Positions 11,086 through 22,698 of a stretch of 64,000 nt of DNA are shown piece by piece (position 1 is the first letter of the stretch; each line of letters starts with the position of its first letter). Both the position numbers and the translations under genes were made by a program. Location of the stretch: contig RPFO01000079.1 of NCBI GenBank assembly GCA_009746045.1, forward strand, positions 192,501 through 256,500, in the 5' to 3' direction. Origin of the DNA: Mesostigma viride (lineage: Eukaryota > Streptophyta > Mesostigmatophyceae > Mesostigmatales > Mesostigmataceae). A model generated the notes under the pieces. That model saw only the letters and a program-made list of their open reading frames with translations, was not told the origin of the DNA and ran no database searches.

Positions 11086-11639
11086 ATGTTCGCCATGATT
11101 AGGGCAGCATCATCCCAGGCAGTTAGGTCTACTACAACTCTACATCTTTGCGGACAGGAGCACCTCTAGCATCTAGAGCAGTGCCCGCCAGCCTCAATAT
11201 GCGCCAGTGAGCCGCACTTCTGACGCTTGCTCGAGATCGTGTGAGCTGAAGGAAGTCCTGAAGTGGCCGCTTTTCGGTGGAGGAAAACAGGCCAACAGCA
11301 AACTGGGGGAGGCCCCTCTCGCCGGCAGCGCTGCGACTTCGTTTGCCTGCCTGCTTACTAGGGCGTGGAGCAACCAGAGGCACCCGGTGTGCCGCTGGGA
11401 GCAGCTTGGCGTGGCTGGGTAAGTGGTCGCAATCCCAGCGTTGTAGAGGATTGCGACGGGGAAATTACGTCGGTATCCGCCATGACGAGAAAAGTAACGT
11501 AATCTGGGAAAACGTGCGTGACCTGGAATTTCAGGACAAATCCGGCCAAAAGTAGTACGGTCGAATCTGGAGAATGTGGCGAAGCAGTATTTTGCAGTCC
11601 GACCACTGTTTTATGCGTAATTGTGTCCGGAATCTGTCT

Positions 11640-12665
11640 GAACATCAAGGAGACAACCAGCACAACATGTTGGTGACAGCGCCGTCCAGCTTTTTCTGGA
11701 GGGCGTGGGTGAGGGTCCACATCTCGGCGCCGTTAGTGACCATCGGGAGAACCAGGACCTTGAACAAGTTCTGCTTCTCATGCCTGCCCAAGGGCCGGCG
11801 CCAAAGGGCCCGCGGTATTGGCGGAGAGCGTGTCAGGCTCGAGGGAGATGCTATGCTCGACATCAGCCGCGATGCTAGCGCTGGGGAGCAGGCTGCCCAG
11901 TAGCTTGACGCTGGGCCGGTAAGGGACACGGGAGCCATCGAGGAGGAAGAGGTCTGGCGGATTGCCGTGACCGACCGCCAGGGCCTCTGTCTTCTTGCTA
12001 GTTGATCTCGAGCCCCACCACGCGGGCCTCAATGGCTAGGCAGTCCGGCCAGGTCTGCACGTGCTCGGTACCCTCGAGGAGGGTGGTCGGTGTCGTCGGC
12101 GTAAATACTTTCCGCTAGCATGATCTGCGTGTCAACCCCATGCACCGTGCCAACGCCGGTTGGCTACCAGCACCCCGGGTTCCCGACGCGTCACATGAGC
12201 AAAACGCTTGCGCGTCTGGGTCATCACGTAGTCCACAACAAGGATGAACAGGTATGGCGAGAGCACGCAGCCTTGCCGCACTCCCTTTTGGAGAGGGCGT
12301 GGGGGCATGGACCCGTACGAATGCGCACCGAGGTGGTGCCGGACCCTTCATACAGTTTGCGTACGACCGCAATGAGGGGCGCGGGTACGACCGCAATGAG
12401 GGGCGCGGGAATCCGGAACAGAGCCAGAATGTGCCACACACAGACCAGAAAACCGAGTCGAAGGCCTTGATAAAGTCTACCAGCACAAGGTGCAAATGGG
12501 ACTCACCAGGCCTGAGGCGTACGTTGCATTTCCTCCACGAGGCGTCGAGTAGCAAAGAGCGCATGTGCTGTGTTGCGACCGGGACGGAAGCCGAACTGGG
12601 TCACCAACTGCAGTCTGCAAGCCCCAAGTGCCATGCCACATATAATACACGGTGGTTGATAGCAC
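11640..12665 (-). mobile_element. LINE ORF2 fragment (RT palm to post-thumb)
   Basis: On the minus strand, LHLVLVDFIKAFDSVFW (motif A, about 12490-12440) is followed by the catalytic box SIYADDTDHP (about 12115-12085), then ALAVGHGNPPDLFLLDGSRV, VKLLGSLLPSASIAADVEHS and LFKVLVLPMVTNGAEMWTLT near 11740. A perfect 25-bp tandem duplication (12359-12408, unit GTACGACCGCAATGAGGGGC...) and several frame changes disrupt it. The copy ends abruptly near 11645 at a TCAAGGAGACAACCAGC motif that also occurs at 2824. Confidence 0.72.
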
Positions 12666-13530
12666 TTCTGAAGAGAGGCATTAAATTAAATTAAATTGAA
12701 TTATAACATGACTCCGTTGGGAGATCATGTAGCACGTATTCCCGTGGATGGATGGAGGGGGGACAAAGCCGCGAAACCGAACTAATCTAACTCTAAGCTA
12801 ATCTAATCTAGAAAACCCTACCTATTCTACTCAGCAAAGCGCCCCTTCCGCTTGGGGGGAGGGGGCTTGCCCACAGGGGCGGGCGTATGAGCCTGGACAA
12901 TGGTCTTCCACCTCTTCTTGTCCTGCATAGCAGTCTATTAATTAATTAATTAATAGCAGTCCAAGCAAGAGAGAGGGAGTGAATGCGATGTTCAAACTGC
13001 GCTGGGACCACTAGGTCAGCCATCAACTGCTGTGGGTACGTCATGACATGTTTGCCTACCTTCTCAGGAATGTCCTGGGGGCCAGGCCAGGTCAGGATAT
13101 GCCGCCCTGGCTGGCCAAGCCGCTGGGGGCCGGCCAGACCGAGGGCGGTGTCTACCTGGCTGGTGCGAGCAAGATGTCCTACGAATGCTATTCTACGCTG
13201 TCTAATCTCGTCCGAAATGCGGGGCATGCCCTGGTACAAAGATTCTAAAGACCTATGCGTGGAAAACCCTCCATTCAGGGCCTGGCGGAGCATCCTGGTT
13301 ACCGTGCCGTTTAGCTTGGCCGCCAGCGTGTCCGTGAGCGTCCATGCCTCGGCGCCATACGTGAGCACCGTGAGGACCAGGACCTTGAGGAGCATGCGCT
13401 TGCGGTGCTCGCCGAGGACCTTCGAGTGCCAGTAGGTTTTGAGCGAACGATGCCGAGCCCACGCCAGGCCCATGCCGGGTTGTCCACATCGGCGGCGGTG
13501 TCAGGAAGCATGCTCCCCAGCAGCTTACTG
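12665..13530 (-). mobile_element. LINE 3' fragment with well-preserved C-terminal domain
   Basis: The minus strand reads LLKVLVLTVLTYGAEAWTLT, RQALNGGFSTHRSLESLYQG, RRIAFVGHLARTSQVDTALG and VVPAQFEHRIHSLSLAWTAI, the best-preserved post-RT block in the window. The C-terminal tail (KPPPP region, near 12860) is separated from it by an 18-bp (TTAA)n insertion at about 12937-12955. The 3' end carries a CTCCGTTGGGAG hairpin (12714-12725) and an AAATT-rich tail (about 12680-12712). The copy is 5'-truncated near 13530. Confidence 0.75.
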
Positions 13531-13550
13531 AAAGCGATAAAGAGAGCAGC

Positions 13551-15464
13551 TTAAGGGGACTCGCACGTCCAAAAGCCTGAAAAACTGACTTAATGAATTT
13601 CAGTTCCAATGCACTCGGGAACCATCTAGTGATGATTGAGTACCATAAATATGATGTTTGGACATTCATGCCACCACTTGTTGGGGGTACTACGCCCAAC
13701 CACGCACCGGTGGCGAGCTAAAAATAGAAAAAGACGCTATTTATGAGATATTTTGCCCAAGACAAACCACTTATCCAAATGACCTGCCCATACATTTCTG
13801 CAAAGTTCCCCCACTTTTTTAAAAGCTGGGCTATTTACATGGCCAAAATGGTCACATTTGTTTGAGTTATTAATTTTCCCGCAAAATGGGTACTTTTTTG
13901 AGCCAAAAAAAATAAATCAAATCATTAACACATCAGATTGGGTCATCCATACATTTTAAATTCCACTGAGTGGGGGGAAACACAACCCCAAAGTTTGAGC
14001 TCATTCTGACAAGCGTAGCTCAAGTTATTGATTTTCCTGTGATGCCACCTGGGTAGACGCTAAAAGAGAATTGAGCTAGTGCTGAGCCAAAATGACATCT
14101 GTTTTGCTACCCTAGACACCCAAAAACATGCCCACTTTGATCACGGAGTGTGAGGAGGATGTCCGGAGCGTCATACGCCCCACCCCTCCATCGTCACAGC
14201 CAGCCTTGTGAGTCTACCCTTAACAACAAGGCTGGTAGGACGACACGCCTGAGCAGCATATGTAATGCCTATCTCAGGCTAATAATGTGTGATTTTGTGC
14301 CAACAACCAAGTTGTTCCACCCAACAACACATTAAAAACCCTCTTCCAAAATGCCCAACAAGCCGGACATGTGGAGGACCACACACGCAGTATATAAAGA
14401 GAAAATAAGCTGACTTTTTATCCAGCCAACCTGTGGCTAGCTGCTCTGGTTAGCATGACAAAGGCTATCATTTACTCAGTGGGAAAGGTGAAGAGACCAT
14501 TGGAACAACCTACCTGACGCATGTGCCACCAAAGCATTGTGTCCCGCAAAATGCACACTGCCTCCTTTCTAACAAGCACGAGCCACTTTCTTTAGGAGAC
14601 AGGTGCCAGCTCGTCAGTGTCTGGGGAAAATGATGCCGCTGCTTAGGAAGACCGCGTGAATTTCCTCGAACACAACTGTCTATAAAGCAAAAGAAATTTC
14701 AGAGAAGCATGGAAATAAAAGCATTACACCTTCCCGACAGGTTGTGGGCCACGCGCTGCAGCAAGCCAGCCACGTCACAGACGAACTTGCTAAAAAACAT
14801 CCAGGAATCCAGCGATGCAGCGCCAGGACCCGCAACTTCATGGCTGCATCTGGCCGGAAAGAAGGCAAAAAGCTTACGCTCAACGAGCTAAGAAAGCAGG
14901 AAAGCGCTATCTTAGGACGTTTAATACAAGAACGTACCATAACGGGCATTTATTCGTGCCCAGGCGCACAAGAAAGGCCACCCTTTCATGGAGAGGTCGG
15001 GCGCGCATCGCGCAGGCCTAATGTTATCTTACCGCAAAATGACGGGAAAGGTAAAGATAGCAGCGGGAATTTTTACGGCTTTAGAAACATCATTAAACTA
15101 GCTTCCATTAGGACCATCAAAACTGGCAACAATCGACAATCACACCTGCAGGCATCAATTATACTTAATTCATCCCGACAGAAATTCAGGCCGGACCCCC
15201 CCTGCCGATGGTAAAGAAAAAGAGCCCGCGACATTATAGATCGCAACTATCCCACCATAAATTAGAATCAGTAACTAATTTTCTCCAAGAATCGAGCATT
15301 TTTTCTGCTTTCCGCGAGCCAGATTTGTCACGTTTCGTCTTAAAGCAGTCGCCATGGCCACTTCCGCAAGGGGTGCGCGCACCGTGCACCCACTTTTCAC
15401 GGTACGGAGGGTACCGCGGAATTTTTTTGGCGCGGAAAATATTCGCCGCGCCGAGTCCCCTTAA
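13551..15464. mobile_element. TTAA-flanked non-autonomous DNA transposon, copy A
   Basis: The element is bounded by TTAA on both sides (13551-13554 and 15461-15464) and has terminal inverted repeats GGGGACTCG...CGAGTCCCC. The right end continues inward as CGCGGAAAATATTCG. It is about 1.9 kb, AT-richer than its surroundings, and has no long convincing ORF. A second copy at 39320-41216 has the same length, the same ends and shared inner blocks (CACTTGTTGGGGGTACTAC, ATAGAAAAAGACGCTA, GCTCAAGTTATTG). TTAA target use points to a piggyBac-like mechanism, but no transposase is seen. A 16-bp direct repeat AAAGCGATAAAGAGAG lies at 13531-13546 and 15463-15478. Confidence 0.75.
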
Positions 15465-16384
15465 AGCGATAAAGAGAGGCATGCCTAGGTATAAATCTTC
15501 CTGGACATCGCACGTGCTCGGCATATTTGACCTGGAAAATGAAACGTTACATGCAGGTGATGGTGGCATCCAACAAGGAAGCCAGTGCGCAAGTTCCAAA
15601 TGGTGCGCAAGATTGCATTCGTGGTCAACTTATTCATGAAAAGTAGCCAACAAGTATATCAGTTACTCAAATTTTTGCATTGATAGACAGCCTTGACGTT
15701 GTTCATAAATGGAACAAAATTGTACATTATCAACAGAGTTAGGTACAGTATACACAAGAGTAGTATGACATATATCGTGCACAAGAGTAGTATGACACAT
15801 ATATCGTCTGTACATATGGGGGAGTCAGTATCAAACGCATTACCACACATGCGGATGCTGGAGCACCAGCCATATCAATCCCTATACAAAGCCCACAATC
15901 AAGGCACATAGATATGTCCATCAGTTATTACGTTTTCATGCTGATGCCAGATGCCCGATGTCAGCACAGTGTGCTTGCTTGGTATGCAAGAACATCGAGG
16001 TCACCCTGGCAAGGACAAAAAAAACCATTTGTACACCATGCTCTTATACAGTCATTGTACTGCCAAGGCATATACGCGACCATGCACCAGGTGTGGAGCA
16101 TGGAAATGGCTTGTATGGCTGCAAACATCATCAGCCAGCAGCTTGAAGCACAGAGCCAGCTCAATGGGCGCAGGACAGCGGCCACCTGTGCTCTGCTCCG
16201 CGGCGATAGGATGCACGCCAACAGCGAAACATGGAAGGCGTTGACAGTCATTCCCTCCCGCTTGTGTACACGCATATGCAAGAGCGCCGAGCTGAAACCA
16301 GGCCCAGCGCCCTTGTCCAGGCACCGCGCAAGCACTGCAACCCCGAGGCCCTGCCCACCCTCCTCCCCCGGGCGCAGCACCCCC
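15465..16384. other. intergenic sequence 3' of the Pumilio gene
   Basis: No gene is recognised. A tandem pair CACAAGAGTAGTATGACA occurs at about 15754 and 15780. A TTACA (reverse of TGTAA) at 15547 could serve as a distant poly(A) signal for the minus-strand Pumilio gene, but this is weak. Confidence 0.4.
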
Positions 16385-19300
16385 TCAGTGCGCCAGTACC
16401 TCCCGTTCGCGTTCCTGCCTCTCGCGCTGGGACCGCCGCTCACGCTCCAGCTTGGCTTTGATGCCTGGGTCCACCATGGGGGGGTGCCGGCAGCGCACAC
16501 ATCCACATGCGCGTGGGCAAAGGGGGGCTCTACGCAAGGTCAACAACAAGAGCAGCGTGTACGCAACTGGACACCCACAACTGGACCCACACTTTCGCAA
16601 ACCAAACTACTGCTCCATGACTCAAACCAAATCGGCAAGTCACCCGCTCAAGCCCTGATCTGCTACAGGCAGGTGCATGTCCAGGGGCACATGTCCAGCG
16701 TCCCACACTCCCCTCCCCCCCACCTTACTGGCTGTTGGCAATCACTTTGGCTTCCCCCCACTCACCTCGCTGGCTGATGGCGATCACGTTGTCTTCCCCC
16801 CCCTCCCCCTCACCTCGCTGGCTGTTGGCGAGCACCTTGTCTTCCCCCCCCTCACCTCGCTGGCTGTTGGCGAGCACCTTGTCTCCCCCCCCCTCACCTC
16901 GCTGGCTGTTGGCGATCACCTTGTCTTCCCCCCCCTCACCTCGCTGGCTGTTGGCGATCACCTTGTCTTCCCCCCCCTCACCTCGCTGGCTGTTGGCGAT
17001 CACCTTACCTTCCCCCCCCTCACCTCGCTGGCTGTTGGCGATCACCTTGTCTTCCCCCCCTCACCTCGCTGGCTGTTGGCGATCACCTTGTCTTCCCCCC
17101 CTCACCTCGCTGGCTGTTGGCGATCACCTTACCTTCCCCCCCTCACCTCGCTGGCTGTTGGCGATCACCTTGTCTTCCCCCCCCTCACCTCGCTGGCTGT
17201 TGGCGATCACCTTGTCTTCCCCCCCCTCACCTTGCTGGCTGTTCGCGATCATCTTCTCGACCCGCGCGACAATGTGCTTCCCGTACGTGTACTTCTTGAG
17301 CGTGTGCAGGTGCACACGCACACGGCCCAGCAGCAGCTCCCTCTGCGCGTCGTCGCACGTCTCCAGCACCTTCTGCACCACATAGTTGGCAAACTGGTCC
17401 TTCATCATCGCCTGCAGGGGCTCATTCTCCTCGGTCGCCCCCAGCATCTCGGTGATGAGGATCTGGCGCTCGGAGCTCGTGCCGTGCTGCAGGCACTTCT
17501 CCACCACGTTGGACGCAAACTTGTGCTGCGACATGGCCACGATCTGCCCCGCCAGGTGCGTGATCACTTTGCGCCGCTGCTCCGCATCCCCCCGCTCCAG
17601 CACGTGCTGCACCACGTAATTGCCGTACTGGTCCTGCGCCAGTGCACAGGTGGCGTCCAGAATCTCGCCCATGATGCGGGCCTGCTTTTCCTTGTCCGTG
17701 CAGTGCTCCAGCACGCGCTGGGGGGGATTGTGAGGGGGGGGCAGCCAAGGGCCAGGGGAAGGGAAGCAGACATGCGGTCAGGCATGTGGGCATCTCATAC
17801 ATGCGTTGGTATAGGCACAAGCACCGCCCAGAGCACCACTTAACGGTGTAAAAGGCCAGTCGCCACAGTAGGCAGGGCACTGGGCGGGAAGGCCAGGCAG
17901 GCATGGGCAAGCAGGTGGGCGCGGGAGCCATGCCTGCTGAAACAGGGGAGGCACCTGAGGAGGCTGGAGCCGTTGGTATCCTTGCTCAACCAGAACCCCT
18001 TCCCACCAACTGCCGTCCCGTGCATTCCCTCGGCCTTTGCTAGTTCCTTGCGGGCTACGAGGGTACATTGGGCCCATCTCATTGAGCGGTGCCTCGGTAG
18101 GGTTGCTCACCTGCACGACGCGACACCCATAGGGGTGGGTGGACAGCGTGACGACCTGGCTGAGGAAGGAGTCGATGACGAAGGGCACGTGGTGCGAGGG
18201 CAGCCGCTCGATGCACTTCTGAATCACGTGGTTTCCGTTCTGGTCGCGCACGCAGCGCATCACGTGGCCCTCCAGCTCGCGCATCAGCTTGATCTGGACC
18301 GGGAGCTCCACCACATCCAGCGCCTGGTGCCAATGAGGGGGTGGGAGAAGGGGGAGGAAAGGAGGGGAAGGGGGGGAAAGAGGGCAAGGGCGGGAAGAAG
18401 GGAACGGGGAAGGGGGGTGAACGGCGAGGGCAACCACGAGCAATGTAAGCACACCAACCACACGCGACGGGGTATGGACCCAGCCGGCACAAGGGACATG
18501 GGACACACACGCTGAAACCAGCTGCCCATCACGGGTAAGGCCTTGCAAGCCGCACATCACAACCCCAGGGTGCCAGGTACCTGACTAAGGGCCCATGCTG
18601 GGCAGACGGCATGCCTCCCTTGCGGCCCCACTCACAGTGCATGCACGGGCAGGTGGCCGCAAGTGCACGCTGGTGACAAGTGGGACGCTACAGCTCACGG
18701 TGGGCACAAGCAAGGACGCGCATACTCACACTCCTGCGTGCCCACATGGCCCTGCCTGCGCCCACGCCCCCACAAACCCAGGCGCCATGTGGCGCGACGC
18801 ACCTTCTGGATGACGCGGCAACCGTACATCTGCAGGGAGAGCGTGAGCACCTGGCCCGTCAGCTGGCCGGCCAGCAGCCGTCGCTGCTCCGCGGTGCCGT
18901 GCTCAAAGAACTTCTGGATGACGTAGTTGCCAAACACGTCCGTCATCAGCGTGAGCGCGTGCGGCAGCACCTCGGCAAACACCTGCTCCTTGTCCTCGTC
19001 CGACGCCGTCTCCAGCTTCTGCTGGATGAAGCGGCTGCCGTGCTGGTCCGCGGAAAACTCCACAATCTGGCCCAGCGCGTGCACCAACTCGAACCGACGT
19101 GTCTTGTTCAACTTGAACTCTTCCAGCAGGGATGAGCCGCCACCCGTGCCACCCGACCCCTCCCCACCGTGTGGGCTGCCCTCCCCCGCCACGCCCCCTG
19201 TGGCAAGATTCGAGGGAGGCTTCTCGTCCGCGGGCGCGTGGCCGTTGGGGCTAAGCTGGGTGGCGGCCGGGCCAGGCCCACCTTGGTTCGACTGCCCCCC

Positions 19301-20647
19301 CCTGGGTGCGCCCCTGGACCGGTTCTTGTCCCCCCCCCGGCCCCCCCCCCCGGCGCCATCCCCTCCGCGCGCGTCTGAGGCAGACCATTGCGGGCCCCGG
19401 TCTCCGCCCCTCGCCCCCGCGTGGCCGCCGCCACCCTTCATGTCCCTGCCCTCCCCGGCGTAGCCGCCGCCCCCGCCGCCCCCGCCGCCCCCGCCAGCAC
19501 CACCCCCACCAAATCCCCGAGACATGGCCGCATCGCTGCCGCCATACGCCCCTGACGGTGCCTGCCCAAACATTCCCATGCCCATGTTTGGCAGATTCCC
19601 TCCTCCAGGGGGCAGGCGGTCGAAAAGCATGGCTGGGTTGCCCATACCTCCACCCTGCAGGTGGCCATCACCCATGGGCATGCCTTGGGGATACTGTCCG
19701 GGGCTGCCCCCCCCCCCCCCCCCCCCCCCACCGCGCCCCCCCCTCATGAGCATGCCGTTGTTGTTGTTGTCAAACCCGCCACCGCGCATACCCATGTCAC
19801 GCAGGTGGCCCGCACCGTCCTGTGCCCCCAGGCCGCCCCCTGTGAGGCCCATCAACTCCAGCTGCTGCTGCTGGGAGCTGGGGGATGCGCCCGCCCCTGG
19901 AGGCGGCGCGAAGAAGCGATACACCGCAGCGGCGGCCGCGGCAGCAGCCACTGGGTCTGGTCGCTGCGCGCCAGCGGGACCTATGCCCATGCCGGACGCC
20001 AGGCTGTTGCCCGCGCCACCGCCGCCGCCCATGGCCAGAGAGCGCGCCTCCTCGGCCGCGCGCAGCTGCTGCAGGTAGGCGGCCTGCTGCTGCTGTTGCT
20101 GCTGTTGCTGCTGGTTGGAGCCAAAGTGGCCGGGGGAGGGGAACATGCTGTGGGCAGGCCCACCTGAGGGCGGCGCCGGTGGAGGGAACTTGCCAAACAG
20201 CCCGGCCTGTGCAACGAGGCTGGCGGCGGCAGCGGCTGCCAGCGCGGCATTGTTGGCACCCCTGCCTGTCGCATCCCCATAAGGGGGGACGTTGTTCATA
20301 CCAGGCATGCCAGGCCCCCCCTGGTGGTGCCCAAGCGAGGGCGGTGCGCCCCCGTAGTTGGGCCCGCCCCCCATCGGCATCGGCATCGGCATGCCCGGGT
20401 ACCCCCCCTGCAGGCCCAGCCCCGCAAAGGGCGGCGTGTTGTTGTAGATCGCTGCGGCGGCCGCCTGCGCCATGCTGGCGGCCATGGACGCACGCATGCT
20501 GCTGCTGTTGGAGCCAAAGTAGTTGCCGGGGGGGCCCATCGGCTGCGAGTACAAGGCAGCATTGGCCGCCAGCGCCGCCGCCGCTGCTGCTGCCTGCTGT
20601 TGCTGTTGCTGCTGCTGTTGTTGTTGTTGTTGCTGTTGTTGTTGTTG

Positions 20648-20683
<36 letters not shown>

Positions 20684-22698
20684 TGGCTGCTGTGGCTGCT
20701 GTGGCTGCTGGCTGTAGAAGTATTGTTGCTGGTAGGGGTACTGTTGCTGGAGCAGTTCCTGTTCGAGCGACCCAAACCCGTTTCCTCCAACACCACCCCC
20801 GCCGACTACCTCCGTCCGCTGCTGCCGCTGCTGCTGCACCAGCAGGCGCGCCATACTGCTGGCATCCCGATCCAGCACACCGCCGCCACCGCTGCCACCA
20901 CTGATGCCCGCCATGCTCAGGTTCTGCATGGACGCCGCCAGGTCCGCCACGCCACCACGGTACGCCGCAAACTCGGGGGACGCAAACGCGGCCGAAGACA
21001 GCGTGTCGGCCCCTGCCTTGTCAGGTGCGCTTGCACCCCGGTCCGGCGCCAGGGAGCGGAATTCAGCGCCCTCCACCCCGCTTGGGGGGGACAGCCCGCC
21101 CCCGAAGGAGCCCGACCCGTTCTGCGAGTACCGCTGGCTGCCGCCACTCGTGGCCCCCGTGCCGCGCCCCGCGGTGCCGAAACCATTGACGCCACTACTG
21201 CCGCCCGCCCCCCCCTCGAGGTGGTTAAGCTGCAGCTCGGCATAGGCGGCGGCAACCTCGTTCTGGGCGGATCCCTGCGACACATGTGTGGTGGTGGGGG
21301 TGAACCCTCCCCCTGCGCTGGCCATGCCCATGTTGCTGGCGGGGCGGCCGGTGGGGGGTGGGCGCGTGTCCGCACTGTACACGGGGGACGGCGTACGCGG
21401 GAAGTCCTCCTGCGTGCGGGGGGACACGCGCCGGCACGAGGGGGACAAGCACGCGGAGTGCAGATGCACAAGCGAATGAGCAAAAGGGGAAAGGGCAAGG
21501 AGGGGCGTGCAACAACCATGCATGAGAGCTATCCCACCAACGAGGGATCCTTGGCAATTCCTTCCACAGCGGACAAGCATCCGATGCAGCAGGCCACACC
21601 AGGAGCTACCAGCAAGGCAGGGCAACGCAGAAGTGAGGCAACGGACAAGGGTGCGTTGAGGGTAAGGCAGATGACGGGCGCAGACAAAAGGTTTACCCTT
21701 CCTCATGCCATCATCTACGTCCTTGGCCCACCATCCCGCACCCATCTCGCACCCAGCAGCCATGATTGCCTGGCGAGGCTAGCGCGGCCATTGGAAATAG
21801 AAAGGTGAATTGAACAGAAAAACGCAACTATAGCTGCCTGGCCACACGCATGGCAGTGTCCAGAAAAAGGAGCATGCACACCTGGGCGTTCCTGACCACT
21901 CACCTGGATCAGGTCGACGATGGTCTTGGACCTCGCCGCGTTGCCGTACTGTGCCATGTCAGAGGACGCGTCAGAGGACGGCCAGCCAGAGCCAGACAGG
22001 CCGTCACTGCTCTGCTGTAGCCACGGTGATGCGGTGGCACCCCTCTCCGGCACATCCCTGGCACTCATGCTATCACTGGCGTTCGGTCCCACAATGGGCG
22101 TAGAAAATAATGAGCCTGCACCACCTCCACCAACCTGGCGCGCAGCATTGGTGTCTAGACTGGCTCGCAGCCGTGACGAATTAAAGTTATTTCGTGATAA
22201 GGAAATGCCACCAGAATATGCGCCTGTTTCCTGCGATGCGCCATTACTGTCGAGACTTTGCCTCTGGGAAAGGTGTGAAGTCTCCCACTTTAAAATCGGT
22301 GGCGGTAGTCGAGGATTAAGCTTGTTGTGCGAGTAATAATAGGAAACATAGGCTGGATCCGATCGGGCTTCTCTTTCCTCCGCCGTCATGATCGGCGCTG
22401 CTCTGCTGCCTGCATTGTCCGCTGCTTGCGTCAAGAAGGAGGCACCTGTACCAGTAGCCAGGATTGGGGAATCCCTCCAAGTCTGCATAAAAGCTTCCAA
22501 TCCTGGCGGGGCGCTTCCGCTACGTGGCTGCATTCCATCTATGGGGGGAATAAGGAAATCATAGCGGTGCTGCCGGGTTCGCGTAACAAGCGCACCAAGC
22601 TCCTGGGCAATGTGCCCGGCTGAATCATACGATTCCGCATTAGCGCTTGAGAGATCGTCCAATCCATTGACGGAATCCATGCCAATAGACATGGACAT
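16385..22698 (-). CDS. Pumilio/PUF-family RNA-binding protein
   Basis: Five exons with matching phases: 22698-21904, 21409-18803, 18323-18111, 17717-17231, 16464-16385, giving 1393 aa. Residues 1-265 carry the plant/algal Pumilio N-terminal blocks [32 protein letters not shown] and KTIVDLIQ, joined to [12 protein letters not shown] across intron 1. The middle is low complexity (Gly-, Ala- and Gln-rich; poly-Gln about residues 496-540). About residues 1030-1365 form eight PUF repeats with base-reading triplets SR-Q, NY-Q, CR-Q, NH-Q, CR-Q, NY-Q, SN-E and NY-Q. By the known PUF code these read UGUAUAUA in mRNA 3' UTRs, so the protein is a cytoplasmic regulator of mRNA decay or translation. The C-terminal exon ([16 protein letters not shown]...) is inferred from phase 1 joining across the repeat-filled last intron. 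If that intron is retained, the frame runs through the repeat to a stop at 17124. Confidence 0.88.
16755..17232 (-). repeat. 42-bp array copying the Pumilio exon 4 splice donor
   Basis: About 11-12 units of 41-42 bp. In the minus (coding) orientation each unit contains ACAGCCAGCGAG followed by GTGAGG, the same sequence as the end of exon 4 plus its donor (AACAGCCAGCAAG^GTGAGG at 17231/17230). In frame, a 42-bp unit encodes the 14-residue peptide [14 protein letters not shown]. Confidence 0.9.
20079..20715 (-). repeat. CAG/CAA trinucleotide tracts coding poly-Gln in the Pumilio gene
   Basis: Two glutamine tracts in exon 2 of the Pumilio gene: a short one at about 20079-20112 and a long one at about 20590-20715, the latter mixing CAG and CAA codons with CCA interruptions. 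Poly-C and Gly-codon runs (about 19455-19740) occur in the same exon. Confidence 0.85.

Noticed and set aside
19885-21808. Plus-strand open frame of 494 codons and a poly-Cys frame
   Set aside because: Antisense shadow of Pumilio exon 2, which has clear family motifs on the minus strand.
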